Source: Gammaproteobacteria bacterium UBA2168 (GTDB taxonomy: Bacteria; Pseudomonadota; Gammaproteobacteria; Pseudomonadales; Azotimanducaceae). Taken from it: 25,846 nucleotides of DNA. The DNA is taken from contig DCWG01000152.1 in NCBI GenBank assembly GCA_002327525.1, positions 1 to 25,846 on the forward strand, read 5' to 3'. Below, piece after piece: positions 8,411 through 15,832 of this stretch. How positions within the stretch are numbered: the stretch's first letter is position 1; each line of letters opens with the position of its first letter. The position numbers and the translations under genes are program-made. Under the pieces are notes generated by a model. It saw only the letters and a program-made list of their open reading frames with translations. It did no database searches and was not told the DNA's origin.

Positions 8411-9553
8411 ATGGAACTCTCGACCAAACAGTGGTTACGCGACAACGCTCTCACTGTCCTCGACACCGCCGTGGACAGCATTGTCACCATTGACGTGCGC
8501 GGAACGATCCAATTCGTAAACCGCGCAACGCTGGCGCTCTTCGCATACGAAGAATCAGAACTGATCGGACAACCGCTTTCCAAGCTCATGCCGGATACTC
8601 AAAGAAGCCAGCACCAGCGTTACATCAACCGCTACATCGATACCGGCAAGGCTCAGATCATCGGCACCGGCCGCGAACTGATCGCGATGGACAGCAATGG
8701 CCGCGAGTTCCCGATCTACCTGGCAATCAGTGAAATCGGTACGGGCGATGAAATGCACTTCGCCGGTATCATTCGCGATCTCAGCGAACAGAAAGCGGCA
8801 CAGGCGGCAATTATCGAGCAACGCGACAATCTGGCTCACGTCGGCCGCCTCAGCACCATGGGTGAAATGACCGCCAGCATCGCACACGAGATCAACCAAC
8901 CACTCACCGCCATCGCCATGTACGCGCAGGCCAGTCTCAAGCTGCTGGAACGCGATGACGTAGATCGAGACAAGCTCAAGCGCGCGCTTGAGAAGCTCAA
9001 CATTCAATCACTGCGTGCCGGTGACGTCATCGAGCGCATTCAACGTTTCGTTCGCAACGAGGGTGGAACCAAGGAACTGGTGGATATCAACGCCTTGCTG
9101 CGTGAGCTGAGCCATCTGGTTTCTGCGGATGTGCGTATGCATGGTCTTGAGCTCGAATTCGACTTCGCAGATAATCTAACGAGTGTTTTCTGCGACTCGG
9201 TGCAGGTCCAGCAGGTCGCCCTCAACCTAATTCGAAACGCCATCGACGCTATGGCGGAAATCAACTGCAAGAACGGCCGAACCATTCAAATCGCAACACA
9301 CCCGAGCCGACACGACGGCGTCAAAGAAGGCATAGAGGTGGCGATCACTGATTCTGGCGTTGGCATCAACAGCGAGCAGGAGAAGCAGCTGTTCCAGGCA
9401 TTTCACACGACCAAGCCGCACGGCATGGGAATGGGACTTTCGATCAGCCGCTCCATCATCGATGCTCATGCAGGAACACTGGATTTCTGCAGCAACCCGG
9501 AGCATGGTTGCACGTTTTATTTTCGGCTTCCTAAAGGAGAGGTTCATGAGTGA
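8411..9553 (+). CDS. fixL: FixL-type heme-PAS oxygen sensor histidine kinase
   Basis: A 380-residue soluble kinase with no membrane segment. A PAS domain (about 12-130) aligns closely with rhizobial FixL: in PDTQRSQHQRYINRY the heme-ligand His is His68 (equivalent to Bradyrhizobium His200), Arg74 matches Arg206, and Arg88 in IIGTGR matches the O2/propionate-switching Arg220. Then follow a short coiled linker, the HisKA box with phospho-His159 (SIAHEINQPL), the N box (LNLIRNAIDAM, Asn272/276), the G1 box DSGVGI (from Asp314), and the F/G2 boxes (FHTTKPHGMGMGLSIS). The family phosphorylates FixJ when O2 is low. The stop codon overlaps the start of the response regulator gene (ATGAGTGA, 9546-9553), so the pair is translationally coupled. 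Heme binding is an inference from conserved residues. Confidence 0.9.
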   Translation: MELSTKQWLRDNALTVLDTAVDSIVTIDVRGTIQFVNRATLALFAYEESELIGQPLSKLMPDTQRSQHQRYINRYIDTGKAQIIGTGRELIAMDSNGREFPIYLAISEIGTGDEMHFAGIIRDLSEQKAAQAAIIEQRDNLAHVGRLSTMGEMTASIAHEINQPLTAIAMYAQASLKLLERDDVDRDKLKRALEKLNIQSLRAGDVIERIQRFVRNEGGTKELVDINALLRELSHLVSADVRMHGLELEFDFADNLTSVFCDSVQVQQVALNLIRNAIDAMAEINCKNGRTIQIATHPSRHDGVKEGIEVAITDSGVGINSEQEKQLFQAFHTTKPHGMGMGLSISRSIIDAHAGTLDFCSNPEHGCTFYFRLPKGEVHE

Positions 9554-10163
9554 CGATGCGATCGTTTATGTAGTGGACGACGATGAACCCGTGCGTGACG
9601 CGATCGGAATGTTGCTCGATATAGTTGGTCTGATCTACGAAGGGCACGAAGACGCCCAGAGTTTTCTAGACGCCTACCGTCCGGACGTCGAAGGATGTCT
9701 GGTTCTCGACATTCGCATGCCGGGGATGAGCGGTCTGGAATTGCAGGAGAAACTGCAGGAGATGAAGGCACGAATTCCCATCATCTTCATCACTGGGCAT
9801 GGCGACATCCCCATGGCCGTGGAGGCCATGCGCAGGGGTGCTGTCGACTTCATACGCAAACCGTTTCGTGATCAGGAACTACTCGACCGAATCAACGAAG
9901 CGCTATCTCAGAGCGAAGTTCAGCGAGCGAAAGCCGCAGATAGCAATGCGGTCCGCGCCCGGATCGACACTCTCACACCGCGTGAGCAGGAGGTCTTCGA
10001 ACGCGTGTCTGCCGGCCAGGCGAACAAGGTCATCGCCATCGATCTCGGCATCAGCGAACGAACCGTGGAAATCCATCGCAGTCACGTGATGCAGAAGACC
10101 GCTGCCCGAACGCTGGCAGACCTGGTTCGCCTGAAGATAGAAGTGGAGCAAATGGATCCCTGA
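9546..10163 (+). CDS. fixJ: FixJ-type response regulator (receiver + LuxR HTH)
   Basis: A 205-residue regulator. The receiver domain (about 5-120) has the acidic pocket Asp11-Asp13, phosphoacceptor Asp55 in LVLDIRMPG, switch Thr83 in FITGHGD and Lys105 in RKPF. The C-terminal LuxR/GerE helix-turn-helix (about 142-200) has LTPREQEV, NKVIAIDLGISERTVEIHRSHVMQK. The start is the ATG at 9546, preceded by AGGAG (9535-9539) at good spacing and overlapping the kinase gene; a longer in-frame reading beginning further upstream is only a shadow in the kinase gene. It is expected to activate transcription when phosphorylated by the adjacent FixL-type sensor. Targets outside the locus are unknown; a candidate site lies at 10633-10664. 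Confidence 0.93.
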   Translation: MSDDAIVYVVDDDEPVRDAIGMLLDIVGLIYEGHEDAQSFLDAYRPDVEGCLVLDIRMPGMSGLELQEKLQEMKARIPIIFITGHGDIPMAVEAMRRGAVDFIRKPFRDQELLDRINEALSQSEVQRAKAADSNAVRARIDTLTPREQEVFERVSAGQANKVIAIDLGISERTVEIHRSHVMQKTAARTLADLVRLKIEVEQMDP

Positions 10164-10172
10164 AACCGACCT

Positions 10173-10406
10173 TCACGCTGCGCGATAACTCAACAGCCAG
10201 AAGTGCTCCAACTGCAGGTATTCGTGCTCGGTGCCGAGCGAGGCAGTCAGGTGCGGCAACTCGGTGCACGTCGGAAAGTTCTTCAGCACCCGGTAGGTCT
10301 CACCGTCATCGCTCTCACGCTGCTGGTAGGTATTCCCGTATTCGTCCGTCGCGACGATGGGTAAACGGTTGCACTGCGCAATATTATTGTCGACCGGGGT
10401 AGGCAT
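10173..10406 (-). pseudogene. 3' remnant of a class I SAM-dependent methyltransferase gene
   Basis: The frame ends just behind fixJ on the opposite strand. Its last ~60 codons read as the tail of a class I methyltransferase: SDDGETYRVLKNFPT, then a spacer helix, then HEYLQLEHFWLLSYRAA. The 'R-x-L-K-x-F-P-T' plus 'E-x-F/Y-W-x-L-x-Y' ending is typical of such enzymes. The SAM-binding glycine loop and the middle of the domain are absent; upstream (10407-10630) nothing similar can be read. I infer a head-deleted gene. It could in principle be expressed as a 77-residue peptide from the ATG at 10406, but a catalytic fold is impossible. Confidence 0.55.
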
Positions 10407-10632
10407 ACGCTCGTAGACGGGCGCCCTGCGACGATACTAAGTCAGCACCTGCGTTTCCGCGCACTTGCTTCGACTCACCCGTTCCTCTCCTCCGGTTCGC
10501 GCTCCTGTACCAGGTCCCACCATCCACGACATTCGTACGAACCGACCCGAATCTTTGGTGCACTGCAACACGAAATGGTAGTGTACGATCATAGCCGCTG
10601 GATATTTCGCTGTAGAGCATTAGGGGTTTCCA
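10407..10632. other. Non-coding stretch before the orphan receiver gene
   Basis: No supported gene on either strand. A minus-strand open frame here is Arg/Ser-rich and unlike any family I know. The stretch probably contains decayed sequence of the methyltransferase gene and the promoter of the receiver gene. Confidence 0.4.
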
Positions 10633-10664
10633 CTACTTAGGTGAATTCCCTCATTAATTCACCT
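10633..10664. promoter_or_regulatory. Perfect inverted repeat with a FixJ-box-like half, candidate operator
   Basis: AGGTGAATT at 10639-10647 and AATTCACCT at 10656-10664 form a perfect 9-base inverted repeat around an 8-base loop, ending 26 bases before the receiver gene's ATG. The left arm is overlapped by CTACTTAG (10633-10640), whose complement CTAAGTAG matches the FixJ-box consensus GTAMGTAG (recalled, not searched) at seven of eight positions. There is no T-run after it, so a terminator is unlikely. I read it as a possible regulator site for the orphan receiver gene. Confidence 0.4.
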
Positions 10665-10690
10665 CTGGCGGGCTACTACGCTACTTCGTC

Positions 10691-11104
10691 ATGTCGCGCA
10701 GAAGTTCATCTCCAATTGTGGCCCTAGAGGAAAACAACAGGGAAACGAAGGACGCATGCGTCTGTGTGATCGATGCGGATCCTGCTGTCCGGGACAGCCT
10801 CGTCACGTTGATCGACCTCAGCGGACTACCGGTAGTCGCCTACCCGAGCGCCCAAGACTTCTGGAAAAACGTCGATGATCTGGTGCTCCGCTGCATTTTG
10901 TGTGAAGCCGAGCTGCCAGATGGTAACGGCTTCGAACTGCATCGTTCACTGGTAAAACAGCACCTCGAAGTTCCTTTCGCACTGCTGGTGAGTGGTAACT
11001 CGCCGGTACTGTACCGACGCGCGCAGAATGCGGGCATCGTGCACGTGTATCGCAAGCCCCTTACCAATACCGTCGAGTTGCTCGGCTTCATCGAAGCCCA
11101 CTGA
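10691..11104 (+). CDS. Orphan receiver-domain protein with Glu replacing the phosphoacceptor Asp
   Basis: A 137-residue protein made only of a receiver domain (about 22-137) with a 20-residue polar N-terminal tail. The beta1 acidic pair is present (Asp28, Asp30 in VIDADPAVRDSL), as are Ser101 (LLVSGN) and Lys122 (YRKPL). The phosphoacceptor position in CILCEAELPDGNGFEL is Glu72 instead of Asp. It resembles the FixJ receiver encoded 530 bases upstream (same VRDS/VRDA, SAQDF/DAQSF and P-D/G-x-x-G-F/L-E-L landmarks), suggesting origin from a FixJ-like regulator. There is no DNA-binding domain. It may be a pseudo-receiver locked in one state, or a FixT-like inhibitor of FixL, since FixT proteins are receiver-like and sit in FixJ regulons. 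Function is inferred, not shown. Confidence 0.8.
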   Translation: MSRRSSSPIVALEENNRETKDACVCVIDADPAVRDSLVTLIDLSGLPVVAYPSAQDFWKNVDDLVLRCILCEAELPDGNGFELHRSLVKQHLEVPFALLVSGNSPVLYRRAQNAGIVHVYRKPLTNTVELLGFIEAH

Positions 11105-11121
11105 CAATCACTTCGCCGGAC

Positions 11122-11508
11122 ATGATCGTCCCACGTGAGGAGTATCGCTCCGCTGCCGGTCCGACTAGTTTCCATCATGGAGTTCCCAGGCGTGATCTTC
11201 TCGCGCTCCGGTCTCATCGCGAAGTACGCCCGCCAGTGTCGAGTGGTGCCGAGCAAGCAGTGATTAGAATCGCCAAACGTCTCAGCAACCCGGAAGCGTT
11301 CGCTCACCCCGCCGGCGACATTCGCATCATCGAAACCCACCTGTCCCGGGTGGTTCTCATCGGTCAGCATGCTTACCAAATAACAAAGCCATTGAAGCTC
11401 GCCGCTCTCGCCACCGCCCTGGCTCGTCAGGGCGAAAACGTTCTGATTGATGCCGCTTGCCTAGCGGTTTCTACGGATGTCACCTCATTCAGGCCGTTTC
11501 TACACTGA
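11122..11508 (+). pseudogene. Remnant of a bifunctional aminoglycoside phosphotransferase/ATP-binding protein gene (COG2187-like)
   Basis: From about 11250 the frame reads IAKRLSNPEAFAHP, then IRIIETHLSRVVLIG and HAYQITKPLKL. This is the conserved N terminus of the AAA/aminoglycoside-phosphotransferase-like fusion family, whose members (about 500 residues) begin 'L-x-x-P-x-A-F/Y-x-H-P ... E-T-H-I-S-W-V-L-L-x-G-x-Y-A-Y-K-I-K-K-P'. Only 30 to 40 further codons follow before the stop. A GENVLIDAACLAV segment resembles the strand before the C-terminal kinase half, which would fit an internal deletion of most of the gene. The first ~45 codons (before 11250) are not recognisable. Dead or non-functional as it stands. 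Confidence 0.55.
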
Positions 11509-11534
11509 GCGGACAACTGCTAAAGTATTGCTCA

Positions 11535-11891
11535 GTGAACGAAGCGGAAATCAAGGCAAGTCTGGAAGCGGCACGTGACGCCATGCTAGCGCGTCGCGAG
11601 CGCATTGCCCGCCACACGGAACACCGCGAGACTCCGCTGCCCCAGGATTTCGCCGAACAGGCGGTGGAACGCGAAAACGAAGAAACCATGCTCGCGCTCC
11701 AGGAAGAGATGAACGTGCAACTGCCACGTATAGAACGGGCGCTCGCGCGTCTGGCGGCCGGCACCTATGGCGAGTGCGAATCTTGCGGCGAAGACATCGA
11801 TCCCATGCGCCTGGAAGCACTACCGGCCACGACGATGTGTGTCGAGTGTGCCCGTGCCAACGACGAAAAGATGGCGGCCGGAGCACACTGA
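11535..11891 (+). CDS. DksA/TraR-family zinc-finger transcription factor
   Basis: A 118-residue protein from the GTG at 11535; a longer frame upstream has no recognisable sequence. Residues 4-75 form a charged antiparallel coiled coil with a turn around PLPQDFAEQ (34-42), the place where DksA carries its acidic tip. The C-terminal zinc finger has four cysteines, Cys81, Cys84, Cys102 and Cys105 (CESC ... CVEC), with the family-typical YGECESCGEDI and RLEALPATTMCVEC. Such proteins enter the RNA polymerase secondary channel and modulate initiation with ppGpp, or act as shorter TraR/YbiI-like factors. At 118 residues it is shorter than E. coli DksA (151), so it is probably a paralog rather than the main DksA. 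The start codon is not certain. Confidence 0.85.
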   Translation: MNEAEIKASLEAARDAMLARRERIARHTEHRETPLPQDFAEQAVERENEETMLALQEEMNVQLPRIERALARLAAGTYGECESCGEDIDPMRLEALPATTMCVECARANDEKMAAGAH

Positions 11892-11918
11892 CGGGCACTT
11901 CGCCGCCGCCTGAATTGG

Positions 11919-13130
11919 TCAGTCTTCTATCGCACTGTAGATGATGTTCTTCAACTGGCCACGGAAGTTGAAGGTCGCGGAAGGCATCAACTGGGTCATG
12001 AAGATGGCGGCGAGATCCTCTTTCGGATCGACCCAGAATATGGTCGATGCGGCACCACCCCAGTAATAGTCACCGACACCCAGCGCGCCGGTCGCAACTT
12101 CCGACAGCGACATGGCAAACCCGAGCCCAAAACCCACGCCCTCGTATGCGGTCTCAGAAAACGCGCCCTCGGCCAGCAAGCTCAGATCGCTACCGCCGGG
12201 CAGGTGATTTTGTCGCATCATTCGCAGAGTACGCGAACCGATGACACGTTCACCTTCCAGCACACCCTCACAGCGCAGCATTTCACAGAAACGCAGGTAG
12301 TCGGCCGTGGTGCCGGTGAGGCCGCCCCCACCTGAGAAGAACGTGGGCGGTTGAAGATAGGCACTCTGTACCGGGTCATCGATCAACTCGAGACTCTTGT
12401 CGCGCTTGCGTTCGTAGTTCGCAGCCAGCCGACCCGCCGATCCAGCCGCCACGTGAAAGGCAGTATCCGTCATACCGAGCGGCTGAAAGATGTTTTCCTC
12501 GAAATACGCATCGAGTGTTTGTCCCGACAACGCCTCCACCAGATGGCCGCAAACATCAGTAGCGTAGGAGTACAGCCAACGCTCACCCGGCTGATAGTGA
12601 AGCGGAACCCGCGCCAACTTGTCCACGAAGGTTTCGAGCGTGGCGCCTTTGCTACGTACGACGCCCTGGCTTCGATACACTCTGTCCACGGGATGTGCTG
12701 TCGCACCGTACGACAGGCCCGCCATGTGCATCAACAGATGGCGAAATGTCATAGGGCTGTCAGGTTCCCTCAGTTCCATGCCTTCCCCTTCACCGGAAAC
12801 ATAGACCTTCTGATCCCGCCATGCCGGGATCACCCTGTGCACGGGATCATTCAGCTGAAACAAGCCGCGCTCGTAGAGCTGCATGAGTGCGACAGAGGTT
12901 ATGGGTTTGGTCATGGAGTAGATGCGAAAGATAGCGTCGTCCGTCATCAGCTTCGCTCGCTCTATGTCCATCAGCCCCAGGGAGGCGTGATAACCCACGT
13001 GGCCATGACGCGCCACGACCACCTGACAACCCGCGATCTTCTGCGGTTCTATGTAGTTACGCATCAGGTGATCCGTGATGCGTTCGAGACGCGCAGCGGA
13101 GAAACCGGCGCGTTGCGGTGCTGTTTCCAC
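11919..13130 (-). CDS. Serine hydrolase of the class C beta-lactamase / penicillin-binding-like family
   Basis: A 403-residue enzyme. The catalytic tetrad motif is S72-M-T-K75 and the second motif is Y187-S-Y (YSN-like) in GERWLYSYATD; a WGGAAST motif toward the C terminus sits where the third (KTG-like/HxG) motif belongs. No signal peptide is seen, so it is likely cytoplasmic. It resembles EstB-type esterases and the lovastatin-esterase-like group rather than true beta-lactamases; an ester or lactone substrate is likely. The start is GTG (complement of 13128-13130), preceded by GGAGAG at six-base spacing. Its first codons overlap the decayed head of a Usp gene on the other strand. Confidence 0.92.
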   Translation of the reverse strand: METAPQRAGFSAARLERITDHLMRNYIEPQKIAGCQVVVARHGHVGYHASLGLMDIERAKLMTDDAIFRIYSMTKPITSVALMQLYERGLFQLNDPVHRVIPAWRDQKVYVSGEGEGMELREPDSPMTFRHLLMHMAGLSYGATAHPVDRVYRSQGVVRSKGATLETFVDKLARVPLHYQPGERWLYSYATDVCGHLVEALSGQTLDAYFEENIFQPLGMTDTAFHVAAGSAGRLAANYERKRDKSLELIDDPVQSAYLQPPTFFSGGGGLTGTTADYLRFCEMLRCEGVLEGERVIGSRTLRMMRQNHLPGGSDLSLLAEGAFSETAYEGVGFGLGFAMSLSEVATGALGVGDYYWGGAASTIFWVDPKEDLAAIFMTQLMPSATFNFRGQLKNIIYSAIED

Positions 13131-13163
13131 CCTCTTCTCTCCAAGTGTATCGGCAAGCGCTGG

Positions 13164-13559
13164 ATGTTATCGGCATTGCCCGGACAGATGCAAAACGGCG
13201 CGCCCGATGCTGAGTTGTCCATCGTCACGGTGATCCGTCCCTTGAGCTATGCCTACACGCGGGTAAAGGCGGCGTCATTCGCCCAGGCGATGCTCAACTT
13301 CGAGCAGCAGGCAGAAGTCAGCACACGCGCCCGCCTGAACGAGCTCGGTGTGAGCGTGGGTGTAGTCAAGGATCACATGCATGTCGTGTTCGGGGTACCC
13401 GGTCAGACCATTCGCTCGACGGCTGCATCGATCGGGGCCGATCTCACCGTCATCGGCTCTCACGGCCGGCACGGTCTCGGCCTGCTACTGGGCTCTACCG
13501 CCAATGCGGTTCTACACGGGGTACAGCGCGGCGTACTCACCGTATGCGTACAGGACTGA
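13164..13559 (+). pseudogene. Universal stress protein gene with missing or frameshifted N terminus
   Basis: The frame ending at 13559 carries most of a Usp domain: VTVIRPL, a FEQQAEVSTRARLNE helix, VFGVPGQTIRSTAASIGADLTVIGSHGRHG, the nucleotide-loop ending LGSTANAVLHG, and a short final strand. It is a paralog of the Usp at 7263-7715. The first 25-30 residues, including the beta1 strand, are missing in this frame; a plausible alpha1 helix (QALDVIGIAR) is readable in another frame at about 13154-13183, indicating a frameshift. Upstream of that the sequence runs into the start of the serine hydrolase gene on the other strand. A start at ATG 13164 would give a 131-residue protein without beta1. 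I judge it a pseudogene; a truncated expressed product is possible. Confidence 0.65.
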
Positions 13560-13586
13560 CACCGAAGCGTCCTTTTCAGGCCGCCG

Positions 13587-13787
13587 TCAGTCCACTTCCG
13601 GTGGGCCGTCGCGGGTTGGGAACTGACGACGCAGGTGCGCGGCGAATGCCTCGCACACAGCTAATACCGTAAAGATTCTTGTCTGCTTACTCCGTCGGGT
13701 GACCAGTGCCGCGCCGATTTGCCGTCTCGCCATGGATTCCGCCACCAGCGGAGTTTCCATCTCCACCTTATGGGGATCTTCCACCAT
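13587..13787 (-). pseudogene. Possible 3' remnant of a LysR-type regulator gene
   Basis: A 66-codon minus-strand frame reads PLVAESMARRQIGAALVTRR, then KQTRIFTVLAVCEAFAAHLRR and a short Pro-rich tail. The order 'P-L ... R-x-I-G-x-x-x-x-R-R-x-x-x-x-S/x-x-x-x-A-F-x-x-x-L-R' is how the effector domain of LysR-type regulators ends. The frame continues upstream without a stop for about 15 codons, but no DNA-binding helix-turn-helix or effector core is seen. The match is weak and from memory; it may instead be an unrelated small ORF. Confidence 0.3.
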
Positions 13788-13809
13788 AGCGTCTATCGCA
13801 ATACACGAG

Positions 13810-14260
13810 CAGCGTAGCCACGCACACGCCTTGCGGTCCGCACGGCGTCAATGTATGCATATATCGCACATATTTTGCCGGTCCGCCTCAACTACGTAGA
13901 TCACCGCATATGCAGCACACCTCGGACCGGCGAATATTAGCCCGTCTTCTCCAAGGATACTGAACGCAAAGATTCAGCAGACAATCGACCTCAAGCCGTC
14001 CCCGGGCTCTCCACTCCCCGATCCCCAGCTACGGGGGCGGCACATTTCTTCTCCCACGAGTCTTCTCCCACAAGCTCTTACTGTTTTCCGGCACTTTTTT
14101 CAGCCTTCGTATCGACATGAGTCCGCGCAGCGCGAATACACCGCCCACATCGGTCCGCTCTCCACTGAGCTCCGCTGACCTGACACTGTTTTTCTGCATG
14201 CCGAATCTGGTAGCGTACCGGCCCCTATACTCCTTGCGAATGAAGCAACAGTCGTAGCCC
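13810..14260. other. Intergenic stretch of about 450 bases without a supported gene
   Basis: Lower GC than the flanks at 13840-13960, and no convincing coding signal on either strand. A minus-strand open frame (14029-14280) is rich in Arg, Ser and Lys, overlaps the start of the thiolase-like gene and has no ribosome site. The promoter of the thiolase-like gene is presumably here. I see no tRNA, riboswitch or repeat. Confidence 0.4.
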
Positions 14261-15736
14261 ATGCCACCCATCGCTTTCATCGCCGGAGCCGCCCAGTCCA
14301 GCCAGCGTCGGCCCGATCAAAACATGCACCCGGCAAGGCTCATGACGGCCGCGGCCACCGCGGCTCTGGCGGATGCTGGGCTGAAGGCAGGCGATGTGGA
14401 CGCCATTGCCTGCGTCGAGCCCCTGTCGTGGGCCTACGAAGATCTGCCCGGCGTCGTGCTCGAGGAACTGGGCGCTGATGCGGACGCCCGGCGTATCTGG
14501 GTGCCGGCCGGGGGTACTTCGCCCCTGGATCTGCTCCATGAGATCACCACCGCCATCCGGCAAGGGGATGTCGGTTGCGCGCTGATCACGGGCTCCGAAG
14601 CCATGAAGACCCGCCGCTGGGCTGGCAAACAAGGTATGCGATTATCATGGCCAGAGCGTCCTGAACAACACAATCCCATGCGCGGCCAGCCGCCCCTGAG
14701 TTCCTCTCTGGAACGCCACTACGGTCTGAGCCTGCCCATTCACGTATTTCCCCTGTTCGAAAACGCTATTGGCACGGCCCACCATCGTACGGCGCAAGAA
14801 CAGCGCGACGTCGCGGCGTCGATACTCGCCCGCAACGCCAGCACCGCCGCGCACAATCCGCACGCCTGGTTCCAAGATGCCCCGGATACGTCCAGCATAG
14901 CCTCGATCACGCCTGAAAACAGACTCATAGCCTATCCTTACACGAAGCGTATGAACGCCATCATGGACGTGGACCAGTGCGCCTGCGTGGTCGTCGTATC
15001 CGCAGCTTTTCTGGAAGCCCGGGGATTGCTGGACCGCGCGGCGGCGATCCTCGGCGGTGCCGGCGCGCAGGATGCCTGGTACATCAGCGAACGTCCCTCC
15101 TACGACCACTCGCCGGCCATGCAGCTGGCCTATACCACAGCGCTGGACAGGGCCGGGCTGACGCCGGACGATCTAGACGCATTCGATCTTTACAGCTGTT
15201 TTCCAAGCGCGATCCAACTCGGGCTGACTGCACTGGGCACCCAGCACGAGGACGAGCGGGCATTTTCGCTGACCGGCGGTCTGGCCTACGCCGGCGGCCC
15301 CGGCAACGGCTACGTTCTGCACGCTCTGGCAACCGCGTTAACGCGCCTGCGAGCCAATCAGACCGAGCGAGTGCTCGTTTCCGGAATCGGTATGGCCAAC
15401 AGCAAGCACGCCGCCACGATCCTCGCTCACGCCGCGCATCGGGCCAACGACGCCAGCGGTGAAGTCAGCTATCGAGAACCCTACAAACCACCCGCGGCCA
15501 GCGTTATCGAGAAGGCCGATGGCAATGCATCTATCGTGACCTGGACCGTCGAATACGACCGTCAGGGCGATCCGGCACGGGTCATACTCCTGCTCGACCT
15601 GGAATCGGGCGAACGAGCCATCGCAACTGCCGACAACACGGCACAAATGGCGAACCAACTCCTCGCACGAGATCCCATCGGCCGAACCGGTTCTGTGCTG
15701 TACGACGCGGGACGAAACATCTTCCGGTTCTCCTGA
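14261..15736 (+). CDS. Thiolase-like protein (TLP1/acetyl-CoA acetyltransferase family) lacking the canonical catalytic residues
   Basis: A 491-residue protein with the thiolase double fold followed by an extra C-terminal domain (about 405-491), as in the type 1 thiolase-like proteins. N-terminal half: AFIAGAAQSS, the ADAGLKAGDVDAI helix-turn, and ITGSEAM. C-terminal half: AGLTPDDLDAFDLYSCFPSA and GIGMANSKHA. The nucleophilic Cys loop is replaced by VPAGGTSPLDLL (81-92), and the GGHPxGA loop reads GGPGNGY (345-351), so both the loading Cys and that His are absent. It probably binds an acyl-CoA but is unlikely to be a standard thiolase. The gene is 97 bases upstream of the PHA operon on the same strand. 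Confidence 0.85.
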   Translation: MPPIAFIAGAAQSSQRRPDQNMHPARLMTAAATAALADAGLKAGDVDAIACVEPLSWAYEDLPGVVLEELGADADARRIWVPAGGTSPLDLLHEITTAIRQGDVGCALITGSEAMKTRRWAGKQGMRLSWPERPEQHNPMRGQPPLSSSLERHYGLSLPIHVFPLFENAIGTAHHRTAQEQRDVAASILARNASTAAHNPHAWFQDAPDTSSIASITPENRLIAYPYTKRMNAIMDVDQCACVVVVSAAFLEARGLLDRAAAILGGAGAQDAWYISERPSYDHSPAMQLAYTTALDRAGLTPDDLDAFDLYSCFPSAIQLGLTALGTQHEDERAFSLTGGLAYAGGPGNGYVLHALATALTRLRANQTERVLVSGIGMANSKHAATILAHAAHRANDASGEVSYREPYKPPAASVIEKADGNASIVTWTVEYDRQGDPARVILLLDLESGERAIATADNTAQMANQLLARDPIGRTGSVLYDAGRNIFRFS

Positions 15737-15832
15737 GGTTCAATGAGCCTCCGATTGATCGTCTCCCTGTGCCAGCATTAGCATGAGAGTGAAGTCCATT
15801 GATAGGGCACAGACCATGAGGAAAGCACGATT

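Noticed and set aside
12351..13140. Plus-strand open frame leading into the second Usp
   Set aside because: This part is antisense to the serine hydrolase; only the portion from about 13160 on has Usp likeness, so a long fusion protein is not real.
14029..14280. Minus-strand open frame before the thiolase-like gene
   Set aside because: No ribosome site, basic low-complexity composition, overlap with the start of a real gene, and no recognisable family.
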